In this document: positions 1-6,483 of the stretch, in pieces
Layout: the number at the start of each line of letters is the position of its first letter
Numbering within the stretch: the first letter of the stretch is position 1
NCBI GenBank assembly: GCA_023252335.1
Contig: JAJPEA010000080.1
Location: 1-8,624 of the forward strand
Direction of reading: 5' to 3'
Length of the DNA: 8,624 nucleotides
Source of the DNA: Nitrosotalea sp.
GTDB lineage: Archaea > Thermoproteota > Nitrososphaeria > Nitrososphaerales > Nitrosopumilaceae
Notes under the pieces: generated by a model
The model's input: the letters and a program-made list of their open reading frames with translations, nothing else
Told to the model about the DNA's origin: nothing
Database searches by the model: none
Program-made: the position numbers and the translations under genes

Positions 1-2102
1 CCTTGAGAAAATGGATCATTTTCCAGATCAGTTGCAGTAGACATTAAAATATTTTTTATGGTAAAAGAGTTGTATGGAATATTTTTATCTTTTAGACTTT
101 CCATAAGGATTGCTGCAGAACCTGCTACAAGAGGTGCAGCCAAGCTGGTTCCTCCAAATAGGCCATACTGGTGTGTATTGTTTTTACTGGTTTGTGTGAT
201 AGATGTAGGGACATAGCTATATTCTCCTACTGCCATAAGATCAGGTTTAGGATCACCAATCAAGGATGGACCCTTGCTAGAAAATCCAGATACTTCACCA
301 TAATGAGATGTACTGTTACCAAAACGTGGCTGATTCTTAAATGGGCCATAACCCACAAAGACATTATCAGTTACTGCTCCAACTGTAATTCCAAACGGTG
401 CAGCATCAGGAGTTCCCATGGTTCCGTAACCAGGCCCTGCATTTCCTGAACTGCTAACTACTAAAACTCCGGGATAATTTACATCAAGAGAATGAGGAAC
501 ACAGAGTGCACTAAGCAAAAGCGATTGCACATCAAGTCCGGGAACTGACTGCAGAGCAGGAAAAGTCGAAATTCCCCAACTATTTGATATAATGTCAACT
601 CTAGTATTTCCACTGTATTTCCATTGGTTTTTTTCTTGATCAAATCCTGCAGCCCAGAGCCAGCCATAAATTGCATCACCTAACCAAAGAGCCTTGATAG
701 GAACTATTTTTGCACCAGGAGCAATACCCCTTATGTGATATTTTGTAGAGTTTGTATAAATTCCATAACTTTGTTTTCCAGCAGATGTTATTGAGCCAGC
801 AGTTCCTGTTCCGTGACCTCCAAAATCATACATTATTCCAAAGAAATTTCCACGAGGATCAAGCGGAGGAAGTAGAGTGCCATTGATTGCACCCAGTTTT
901 TCATCAAGTAGAGATGGTTTTGTAATTACACCGTATACATCCAAGACGCGTGCACCAACTGTTCCTGCTCCATAGTCTGCATGCCCATCATGATTTGAAT
1001 CATAGACAAGATTTTCGTTACCACCTCCAAGTGTAATGAGTGGCTGGTCAGTAAAATCAAAATCATATTTAGGTATGAGTGGATTATCAAATTTTTCATA
1101 ATCTTTCCAAGAATCAGACATGTCTGCAATTATGGTATCATACAAACCCGCAATGTTAGCGTCAACTACAAGAACTGGCACTGTCTGTAATCTATAATTT
1201 TGACCTTGAGAGACGCTTTCGTATATCATACCAAAGTGATACATGCCACTCTTGGAGAGGATGAAGTGTTTTGGATCTTTTCCTATTTTGTAATCATTTG
1301 TTACTGTTCCGTTTAGAACAGGGTTGCCGCCCTTTGGATATAGCGAATTATAAACTTGAATATATGTTCCCTTGCCCTTTTTGTGCAGATCAAGAAACAC
1401 TCCTTTTGAAGTTACATAGACAGATGATGTAACATTTTTTGGTATGGCATTTGTATAATTTTGTATCACTCCTTTACTGTTGATATTGGCAATAAACGTA
1501 GCATTGGTTAATACAATACCCTGTCCATCAGCATCAATCATAACGGGGACATTATTTTTGTCACGAGCTATAGAATTTTGTACATCAGGATTTGTAAAGT
1601 CTGTTCCGGTATCCACTATTCCTATCTTGATACCATTTCCTGTGTACCCATACTTATGAAGAACTTTGCTAGAACCAAGAATATCATCAATGGTTGGGAC
1701 CTGTGTTACCGGTAAGTCAGGTTGTACTGAATCAAATTCTAATGGCAAGTCCTCAATTACCTGATATCCGTTTAATTGTAAATTTGAGACCTGGTCTTGA
1801 TTGAAAAAACCCATGGCAAGAGAACCATGATTTGATTCCATGCCATAGACAATATTGCTAGCCCGCGATACTATATCAGATACAGAACCAGAGCCAAATA
1901 CAATGTATCTTTTAACTACATCTTGATATGAAGACGGTTGAAAATTTATGAGATCAGACACTTGATCTGTTTTAATAGTTATGTTATTTTTTGGGAGATC
2001 TACATCATATGATCCCATTGCAGTTTTTGGAAAAAGTGAAAATAACAAAATAAAGATTAAAAAAAATCCTAATGTTGATGTAGTGATTTGTTTCTTTACC
2101 AT
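1..2102 (-). CDS. Secreted subtilisin-like (S8) serine protease, C-terminus cut by window edge
   Basis: An uninterrupted frame runs from an ATG at 2102 to base 1, giving the first 700 residues. Residues 10-25 form a hydrophobic signal segment, so the protein is probably exported. The S8 active site is complete: Asp164 (GIVDTGTDF), His430 (GGHGTGTAG), oxyanion Asn554 (SSSGNAGPG) and Ser653 (GGTSLAAPL). The Asp-to-His distance of 266 residues is far longer than in classical subtilisin and recalls the pyrolysin/tripeptidyl-peptidase II branch, which carries a large insert there. Within the insert, residues 368-376 read DSNHDGHAD, an EF-hand-type calcium loop (DxNxDGxxD). Residues 31-155 precede the catalytic domain and may be a propeptide. 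The start lies 5 nt after the stop of the coiled-coil membrane protein gene, so the two are almost certainly co-transcribed. The substrate is unknown: extracellular protein scavenging or maturation of surface proteins both fit. Anything after residue 700, including a possible membrane anchor, is not visible. Confidence 0.93.
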   Translation of the reverse strand, partial: MVKKQITTSTLGFFLIFILLFSLFPKTAMGSYDVDLPKNNITIKTDQVSDLINFQPSSYQDVVKRYIVFGSGSVSDIVSRASNIVYGMESNHGSLAMGFFNQDQVSNLQLNGYQVIEDLPLEFDSVQPDLPVTQVPTIDDILGSSKVLHKYGYTGNGIKIGIVDTGTDFTNPDVQNSIARDKNNVPVMIDADGQGIVLTNATFIANINSKGVIQNYTNAIPKNVTSSVYVTSKGVFLDLHKKGKGTYIQVYNSLYPKGGNPVLNGTVTNDYKIGKDPKHFILSKSGMYHFGMIYESVSQGQNYRLQTVPVLVVDANIAGLYDTIIADMSDSWKDYEKFDNPLIPKYDFDFTDQPLITLGGGNENLVYDSNHDGHADYGAGTVGARVLDVYGVITKPSLLDEKLGAINGTLLPPLDPRGNFFGIMYDFGGHGTGTAGSITSAGKQSYGIYTNSTKYHIRGIAPGAKIVPIKALWLGDAIYGWLWAAGFDQEKNQWKYSGNTRVDIISNSWGISTFPALQSVPGLDVQSLLLSALCVPHSLDVNYPGVLVVSSSGNAGPGYGTMGTPDAAPFGITVGAVTDNVFVGYGPFKNQPRFGNSTSHYGEVSGFSSKGPSLIGDPKPDLMAVGEYSYVPTSITQTSKNNTHQYGLFGGTSLAAPLVAGSAAILMESLKDKNIPYNSFTIKNILMSTATDLENDPFSQ

Positions 2103-2107
2103 AGAGA

Positions 2108-3091
2108 CTATCGTCGCCTAGCAAGAATTGTTATTTGTAGTGCGATAATTATTGCTATAAGAGCTACGACAGGAAGAAATAATGAATTTAGTTGTGTAGA
2201 TGCCTGATCAATGTTTGTAACGGAATTAGACATGGACGTTACACTTTTGTTAAGATTTTCATCTGCTTGAGAGATAGACTGTTGGCTGCTATTTAGTGCA
2301 CTTGCAAATCCTTGAATTTCTGACTTTAGCCTATCAAGTTCTTGTGATGTAGTATCTAGACCAGAGTTGAGTTTCAATATCTGGTTAGATATTCCTTCTA
2401 TGTCTTGTTTAAGAACTAGAGTAGCAACAGATCCATTAGAAATAGTACCTTGACTATTAGCAATCATATGAAAAACATATGTTCCTTCTTGAGTGGGCGT
2501 AAAATCAAAATAAAATAGTCCTTGGTGTAGAGTCTTCATTGAATCAGAAAGAATTACTTGGCTACCGTCAGGCATATGAACATGTGATGAGCTAAGTACT
2601 GTAGACGCATTTCCAGTAACCAAAGAACCGTCACTTGTAACCTGAACAAAAACTCTGAATGCCTGATTTATAGCTGCAGTTTGCGGAGCAAATACTGTAA
2701 CTAAAACAATTCGTTGTAATGGAACTCTGGCCAATGATGAATTTAAAAATTTTACATCAATTTTTTGTGATGATACTTGTTCTTTTGTAGCAATTGCTTC
2801 TACAGTATATGTTCCATATGAATAGGTACTTGTTGCATTTGGCCATCGTATCAATATATGACTAAAACTGCCATCAGCATCGGCGTTTATCTGATTGAAT
2901 TGTGCGATGGTACCATCTGGCGCAAATAATCTGATTATTATTGGTTCATTTGACAAACCTTGTCCATATACAAGAAGAGGTTGACCCTTCGAGTAAACAT
3001 CTCTGTCAGTGTATAGTTGTAAAGCAAAAGCATTAGTAAAGAAACTACTTGTAATTACAAGAAGTAACAACCCAAGTATCACTAGTTTCAA
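2108..3091 (-). CDS. Membrane-anchored surface protein with two beta domains and a coiled-coil stalk
   Basis: This 327-residue protein has a signal peptide (about 1-23, ending NAFA). A beta-rich domain at about 25-115 carries the DVYSKGQPLLVYGQG motif typical of Ig-like repeats in archaeal surface proteins. A second beta domain spans about 125-228. A polar heptad-like region rich in Gln, Ser and Asn (about 228-303) is a likely coiled coil. A C-terminal helix (304-323) ends in RRR. The expected topology is outside-facing with a one-helix anchor. Six N-x-S/T sequons (Asn85, 117, 161, 219, 267, 281) suggest N-glycosylation. The start is TTG: an in-frame stop lies 14 codons upstream with no ATG between, and the signal peptide begins correctly here. 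It is the first gene of an operon with the S8 protease, so it may hold or present that enzyme at the cell surface (inference). No enzymatic motif is visible. Confidence 0.88.
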   Translation of the reverse strand: MKLVILGLLLLVITSSFFTNAFALQLYTDRDVYSKGQPLLVYGQGLSNEPIIIRLFAPDGTIAQFNQINADADGSFSHILIRWPNATSTYSYGTYTVEAIATKEQVSSQKIDVKFLNSSLARVPLQRIVLVTVFAPQTAAINQAFRVFVQVTSDGSLVTGNASTVLSSSHVHMPDGSQVILSDSMKTLHQGLFYFDFTPTQEGTYVFHMIANSQGTISNGSVATLVLKQDIEGISNQILKLNSGLDTTSQELDRLKSEIQGFASALNSSQQSISQADENLNKSVTSMSNSVTNIDQASTQLNSLFLPVVALIAIIIALQITILARRR

Positions 3092-3173
3092 TCTAAATAT
3101 GATTTTGCTAACCCATAGATATTGGTTCTGCTAATTTTTGTACAGATTAGTAAACTAGTGAATGATGAAAAGA

Positions 3174-3794
3174 CTATTCATGAGAGTATCGTTCAGCATT
3201 CATGGAATTAATTGCAACCATAGAAAAACTTGATTGCTCATTTTTTAATATCGTAAGAGAAGCATTTCTTATTACCATCTCATATAGTGATTCAGGTTTT
3301 GGTTGAAGAATTGTTGATATCATTGATTTTATTGGGTCCATGTGAGTAACAAGTAGAACGGTTTCTCCAACATGTTTTTTCAAACAATGATCAACCATGT
3401 TCAAGACTCTTTTTTTCACATTTGTAAATGTCTCAAGACCATTTGTCTCGATTATTGGATGACCCTGATAGAATTTCAAGAAAACATTTCCATGTTTTGC
3501 AAACATTTCATCATAATGCATTCCTGAAAATGATCCCATGTCTATCTCAGTGAGTCGCTCATCAACAGTACAGTTCAAACCTACATGGTTGGCAACTATT
3601 TTAGCAGTATGTTCTGCCCTTTCAATAGGGCTGCAATATATTTTGGATATGTTAAATGATTTTAGAAAATTTCCTATTTGTTCAGCTTGTTGAATACCTA
3701 ATTCTGTGAGTGGAAATCCCTTGGTACGTCCAGCTAAAATTCGCTCAACATTATTTTTGGCTTGACCGTGTCTTAGAAAAAGAAATAGTGCCAA
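3174..3794 (-). CDS. Histidine phosphatase family protein (phosphoglycerate-mutase-like)
   Basis: This 206-residue cytoplasmic protein belongs to the histidine phosphatase superfamily, which transfers phosphate through a phosphohistidine. The signature LRHGQ sits at residues 7-11, with His9 the nucleophile. The other expected pocket residues are Arg59 (SPIERAEHT), Glu83 (LTEIDMGSFSG, probable acid) and His151 (VTHMDP). The length is normal for the small two-histidine branch, which includes CobC-like alpha-ribazole phosphatases, cofactor-dependent phosphoglycerate mutases and broad-specificity phosphatases. The substrate cannot be read from sequence, so no symbol is given. The start is TTG: an in-frame TAA lies three codons upstream and there is no ATG before the RHG motif. 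The gene is divergent from npdG and separated from it by 55 bases. A short U-rich stretch follows its stop. Confidence 0.9.
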   Translation of the reverse strand: MALFLFLRHGQAKNNVERILAGRTKGFPLTELGIQQAEQIGNFLKSFNISKIYCSPIERAEHTAKIVANHVGLNCTVDERLTEIDMGSFSGMHYDEMFAKHGNVFLKFYQGHPIIETNGLETFTNVKKRVLNMVDHCLKKHVGETVLLVTHMDPIKSMISTILQPKPESLYEMVIRNASLTILKNEQSSFSMVAINSMNAERYSHE

Positions 3795-3810
3795 TAACGA
3801 TTACAATTAT

Positions 3811-3828
3811 TGAATAAAGATAATAATA
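3811..3828. promoter_or_regulatory. Shared AT-rich promoter box between the phosphatase gene and npdG
   Basis: The 55-base divergent gap holds an almost pure A/T block. On the plus strand GATAATAATAAC is centred about 27 nt before the ATG at 3850. On the minus strand the same block (TTATTATCTTTATTCA) lies 20-30 nt before the TTG at 3794. Both distances fit an archaeal TATA box with leaderless transcripts. The two promoters must overlap, so the genes may compete for or share TBP/TFB binding. Confidence 0.5.
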
Positions 3829-3849
3829 ACATTACCTGTGCAACATTTC

Positions 3850-4521
3850 ATGAAGATTGGAATAATTGGTGGAACTGGTGGAATGGGAAAGGGATTTGCT
3901 TTACGATGGTGTGAAAACCATGATGTCATAATAGGCTCTAGAGAATCATCCAAGGCAGAAGACGCTGCAAAAGAATATTCTGAATTGGCACAAAAAGAAT
4001 ATGGTTCCTTTAAAGGAAAAATTACTGGGAAAGACAATACATCAGTTGCAAAAGAAAGCGATGTGTTGGTTTTGTCAATTCCCTATGAAAATATAGATGC
4101 AATCTGTTCGCAACTTTTACCTAATGTCAAAGATGATTGTACCGTGATATCTCCAATAGTTCCTCTGACCAAGACTGATTCAGGCTTTGAATTCATTTCA
4201 TTCAAGGACAAGAAACCATCAGCATTTGAAATGGTCCAGAAACACATGAAGAACAAGTCTAAACTGGTTTCTGCATTTCATACAATATCAGAGAAAAAAC
4301 TAATCGACCCAAAACTTGTACTTGATTCTGACATATTTGTTTGTGGAGATACAGAAGACTCGTTAAATGTGGTACGCCAGCTTATAACTGAGATAAAAAA
4401 TCTCAGACCAATATTATTGGGCCCAGGTTCCTTGTCATATCTTGCAGAAGTGGCAACACCAATTCTTCTTAACGCAATGATAAAAAACAAGATGAAAAAT
4501 CCAGGCATAAAGATAATCTAG
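3850..4521 (+). CDS. npdG: F420-dependent NADP reductase (NADPH:F420 oxidoreductase)
   Basis: This 223-residue cytoplasmic enzyme is expected to move hydride between coenzyme F420 and NADP, linking the two carrier pools. The N-terminus is a Rossmann fold with MKIGIIGGTGGMGKG (1-15). GSRESSKAEDAA (29-40) follows the second strand, where Arg31 and nearby Ser/Lys would read the 2'-phosphate of NADP. DVLVLSIPYE (71-80) is the next core strand, and the C-terminal half (AFHTIS, LLGPGSLSYLAE) matches the family's F420-side region. I chose ATG 3850 over the in-frame GTG 3838 because it puts the first beta strand at residue 1, as in other NpdG proteins, and gives the right TATA spacing. The next gene starts 22 nt downstream and the third encodes a flavin/F420-type split barrel, so this looks like a small F420 redox operon. 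Confidence 0.93.
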   Translation: MKIGIIGGTGGMGKGFALRWCENHDVIIGSRESSKAEDAAKEYSELAQKEYGSFKGKITGKDNTSVAKESDVLVLSIPYENIDAICSQLLPNVKDDCTVISPIVPLTKTDSGFEFISFKDKKPSAFEMVQKHMKNKSKLVSAFHTISEKKLIDPKLVLDSDIFVCGDTEDSLNVVRQLITEIKNLRPILLGPGSLSYLAEVATPILLNAMIKNKMKNPGIKII

Positions 4522-4543
4522 TTACAATATACCAGTAATTGAC

Positions 4544-4771
4544 ATGGTGGGCCGTGTAAGAAGAAAGAATTGGTTTACAGCAATGGGTGTGTTGTTTATT
4601 GTTGTAGCATCTATTGCCATAATACGAGACTTGCTCATATGGGGACCAGAATTTACTACGGATTTTTTTACATCCTCTGATATAACAAGTGAAAAAGTAT
4701 CAGTAGCCATGTATGGCATAGCAGGATTTCTTATTGTTTTAGGGTTACGAGGAGAAACCTATGAAGAATGA
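4544..4771 (+). CDS. Small two-helix membrane protein, function unknown
   Basis: This 75-residue protein has a basic N-terminus (VGRVRRK), a first helix at about 12-33 and a second at about 52-68, joined by a polar acidic loop (PEFTTDFFTSSDITSE). The positive-inside rule puts both ends in the cytoplasm. No family is recognised. It starts 22 nt after npdG without a visible Shine-Dalgarno. Its last 11 bases overlap the start of the split-barrel gene in another frame, which argues for co-transcription and translational coupling. A membrane partner for the neighbouring redox proteins is possible but is inference from position only. Confidence 0.75.
   Translation: MVGRVRRKNWFTAMGVLFIVVASIAIIRDLLIWGPEFTTDFFTSSDITSEKVSVAMYGIAGFLIVLGLRGETYEE
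4749..4754 (+). promoter_or_regulatory. Shine-Dalgarno sequence GAGGAG for the split-barrel gene
   Basis: GAGGAG lies 6 nt before the ATG at 4761 and inside the coding sequence of the preceding 75-aa gene. It is the only strong ribosome-binding site seen in the window. It decides the start of the split-barrel protein and fits a gene that sits inside an operon, unlike the apparently leaderless neighbours. Confidence 0.7.
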
Positions 4772-5159
4772 AAAGTTTCTAAAATCACAGAAAATTTTAC
4801 GGCTAGCTACAATAGATCCTTCAGGAGATCCGCATATTGTTCCTGTCTGGTACATGTATACAAGTGGTAAATTTTACGTGGGAACAAACACAAACACAAG
4901 AAAGGCAAAAAATATCAAAAAAAATTCCAAGGTATCATTTTGTATAGATACTGGAATAATGTCACCAGACATTGTTGGAGTTATGGGAACAGGAAGAGCT
5001 AGATTAGTTTTGAAGACAGATGCAGTGGAATTACTTGCAAAAAAAATTCTTTTGCGATATTTTAAGAATCTAAAGAATAAATCAGCACAACAACTATTGG
5101 ACCAGACTGATTGTGTTATCGAAATAACACCAAAAAAGATCACAGACTGGAAATACTAG
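4761..5159 (+). CDS. Pyridoxamine-phosphate-oxidase-like split-barrel flavin/F420-binding protein
   Basis: This 132-residue soluble protein matches the small FMN/F420-binding split-barrel family. LRLATIDPSGDPHIVPVWYM (13-32) forms the first strands. KFYVGTNTNTRKAKNI (37-52) contains the Thr/Lys pattern that contacts cofactor phosphate. KVSFCID (57-63) and GVMGTGRARLV (73-83) continue the barrel, and a helix then leads to the closing strand CVIEITPKKITDW. Such proteins use FMN, F420 or related cofactors to reduce varied substrates. The type cannot be fixed from sequence, but npdG two genes upstream favours F420. It overlaps the 75-aa membrane protein gene by 11 nt. Its stop shares bases with the stop of the opposing aminotransferase gene. 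Confidence 0.85.
   Translation: MKNEKFLKSQKILRLATIDPSGDPHIVPVWYMYTSGKFYVGTNTNTRKAKNIKKNSKVSFCIDTGIMSPDIVGVMGTGRARLVLKTDAVELLAKKILLRYFKNLKNKSAQQLLDQTDCVIEITPKKITDWKY
5132..5137 (-). terminator. Possible U-tract terminator for the aminotransferase gene
   Basis: Six A residues on the plus strand give a U6 run in the minus-strand transcript about 19-24 nt after the aminotransferase stop. Archaeal termination often needs only such a tract. It lies inside the opposing coding region (Lys codons), so it may be coincidental. Confidence 0.3.
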
Positions 5160-6328
5160 GCAACGAATTTTTCAATTTTGTTTAGAGCATCTTCAAGTAT
5201 AGGTATTTCAGGTAAGAAAACCATTCTAAAGTGACCTGTTCCATACTGGGTTCCAAATCCAGAACCATGAACTGTAAGGATACCAGTTGTCTTCAATAGT
5301 TCGGTTACAAACTCTTTATCAGAACCATACTTGTTGTCCTCAATTTTTGGAAATGCGTAAAAAGCCCCTTTAGGATTTGAACAACTAATACCATGCATAC
5401 CATTTAGTCTCTTGATGGTATAATCACGTCTTTTTTTGAGCTCAGAGACAAATTTTGCTACATAATCTTGTGGACCACTAAGTGATTCCAGTGCGGCATA
5501 TTGTACAGGTAGATTAGTTGCAATTCTTACTCTAGATAACTTGGGTACATTTTCTCTAAGTAACTCTAGTTTTTTTGATTGATTAAACGCAATGTATCCT
5601 ACTCGCCAGCCAGACATCAAGTGAACCTTTGAGAAACCGTTTAGCAATATAACAGGCGAGTCACCACTGACTTTGCCTATGCCTGTAAATTTTTCATCAA
5701 ATACTATCTGATCATAGATTTCATCACAAATGATGTATAGATCATGTTCATTTGCAAGATCAACTAGATCCTTGAGTGATTTCTCACTAAATACTACGCC
5801 TGTTGGATTGTTGGGACTGATAAGACATATTGCAACTGTCTTTGACGTAATTTTTGATCTAATGTCATCCAGATCAGGAGTAGAGTTGTGCAAGTCTACC
5901 AGAAATTCTATTGGTTTTCCACCAAATAATCTCACATATGATGCATAAGGTGGATAATACGGACCAGGTATCAACACCTCATCTCCTGCTTCTACAATAG
6001 ACGCCATGATCATTTCAAGACCTTCTGATACACCGTTTGTTACAAGAACATCATCTTCTAAAACTCGAAGACCCTTTACTGCTTCTTTTTTTGCTATGGC
6101 TTGTCGTAATTCCGGCAGGCCTTCTGATGATGCATAATAATTTTGACCCTCCCTGACTGCTTTTACTAGAGCATCTTTGACTCTGTCAGGGGGCTGGAAC
6201 CCATACTGGAGTGGATCGCCAATGTTAAGATAAGTAATTTTTTTGCCTTGTTTCTGGAGTTTTCTTGCCTCCAGTGCAATATCACGTATTGCATATTCCA
6301 CTCCTGCTACCCGTTGTGATATCTTCAA
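5156..6328 (-). CDS. Class I/II aminotransferase, alanine aminotransferase type
   Basis: This 390-residue PLP enzyme of fold type I probably interconverts alanine/2-oxoglutarate and pyruvate/glutamate. It follows the remembered Pyrococcus alanine aminotransferase closely: VEYAIRDIALEAR (10-22), LNIGDP (34-39), YYASSEGLPELR (64-75), SPNNPTG (171-177, PLP-contacting Asn174), CDEIYD (201-206, Asp202 to the pyridine nitrogen), FSKVHLMSGWRVGY (232-245, Lys234 the Schiff-base lysine) and VHGSGFG..GHFRMVFLP (353-373, Arg368 binding substrate carboxylate). The start is TTG with an in-frame TAA directly before it, and the resulting N-terminus aligns with the family. Aspartate or another amino acid cannot be excluded as substrate. 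The gene is divergent from tRNA-Arg and meets the split-barrel gene tail to tail with a 4-base overlap. Confidence 0.92.
   Translation of the reverse strand: MKISQRVAGVEYAIRDIALEARKLQKQGKKITYLNIGDPLQYGFQPPDRVKDALVKAVREGQNYYASSEGLPELRQAIAKKEAVKGLRVLEDDVLVTNGVSEGLEMIMASIVEAGDEVLIPGPYYPPYASYVRLFGGKPIEFLVDLHNSTPDLDDIRSKITSKTVAICLISPNNPTGVVFSEKSLKDLVDLANEHDLYIICDEIYDQIVFDEKFTGIGKVSGDSPVILLNGFSKVHLMSGWRVGYIAFNQSKKLELLRENVPKLSRVRIATNLPVQYAALESLSGPQDYVAKFVSELKKRRDYTIKRLNGMHGISCSNPKGAFYAFPKIEDNKYGSDKEFVTELLKTTGILTVHGSGFGTQYGTGHFRMVFLPEIPILEDALNKIEKFVA
5168..5183 (+). terminator. Possible T-rich terminator for the npdG operon
   Basis: Directly after the stop of the split-barrel gene the plus strand carries TTTTTCAATTTTGTTT, a typical U-rich archaeal termination context. 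It lies within the opposing aminotransferase coding region, so the composition may partly reflect codons there. Confidence 0.35.
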
Positions 6329-6340
6329 TTACCTAGACAG

Positions 6341-6360
6341 ATATTTAGCCCCGTTAAATT
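6341..6360. promoter_or_regulatory. Divergent promoter region for the aminotransferase gene and tRNA-Arg
   Basis: On the minus strand AATTTAAC (6360-6353) is centred about 28 nt before the TTG at 6328, as expected for a leaderless gene. On the plus strand ATATTTA (6341-6347) lies 25-31 nt before the tRNA 5' end at 6372. The two boxes cross over each other within 44 bases of intergenic DNA. Confidence 0.5.
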
Positions 6361-6371
6361 CTTAATTGATC

Positions 6372-6446
6372 GGACCCGTTGCATAGCCAGGATAGTGCGG
6401 GTGGCTTCGGACCACCAGGTCGTGGGTTCGAATCCCACCGGGCCCT
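6372..6446 (+). tRNA. tRNA-Arg (anticodon UCG)
   Basis: The 75-base cloverleaf can be folded by eye. The acceptor is GGACCCG with CGGGCCC, the D arm GCAT/GTGC around AGCCAGGATA, and the anticodon stem GGTGG/CCACC around loop CTTCGGA (anticodon TCG). The variable loop is AGGTC and the T arm GTGGG-TTCGAAT-CCCAC. The discriminator is T and no CCA is encoded. The anticodon reads CGA and probably other CGN Arg codons. There is no intron. Position 3 (A) faces position 70 (C), a mismatch in the acceptor stem, and the D stem closes with a T-G wobble. All other pairs are Watson-Crick. Confidence 0.93.
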
Positions 6447-6450
6447 TGAT

Positions 6451-6458
6451 AATAAATA
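6451..6458 (+). promoter_or_regulatory. TATA box for the 164-aa membrane protein gene
   Basis: AATAAATA just after the tRNA is centred about 29 nt before the ATG at 6484. This implies a leaderless transcript independent of the tRNA. Confidence 0.5.
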
Positions 6459-6483
6459 GATAGAACCTACGCATCATATCATC

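Noticed and set aside
171..449. A 92-codon plus-strand open frame near the left edge.
   Set aside because: It lies opposite the protease gene in the region coding for Asn554 and Ser653 motifs, has no recognisable features, and is a shadow of that gene.
926..1129. A 67-codon minus-strand frame inside the protease gene.
   Set aside because: It is in another frame of the same strand as the protease, whose own frame I translated without interruption across this region.
3131..3150. Inverted repeat CTAATTT / AGATTAG with a 6-base loop between the phosphatase and surface-protein genes.
   Set aside because: Seven pairs with one wobble, no following T-run and AT-only composition are within chance for an AT-rich intergenic region of 82 bases.
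4278..4508. Minus-strand open frame within npdG, and a similar one opposite the split-barrel gene (4874-5143).
   Set aside because: Both are antisense shadows of well-supported plus-strand genes and resemble no known family.
6372..6446. The tRNA 3' end as a possible integration (attachment) site.
   Set aside because: No second copy of the T-arm/acceptor sequence and no integrase gene is present in the window.
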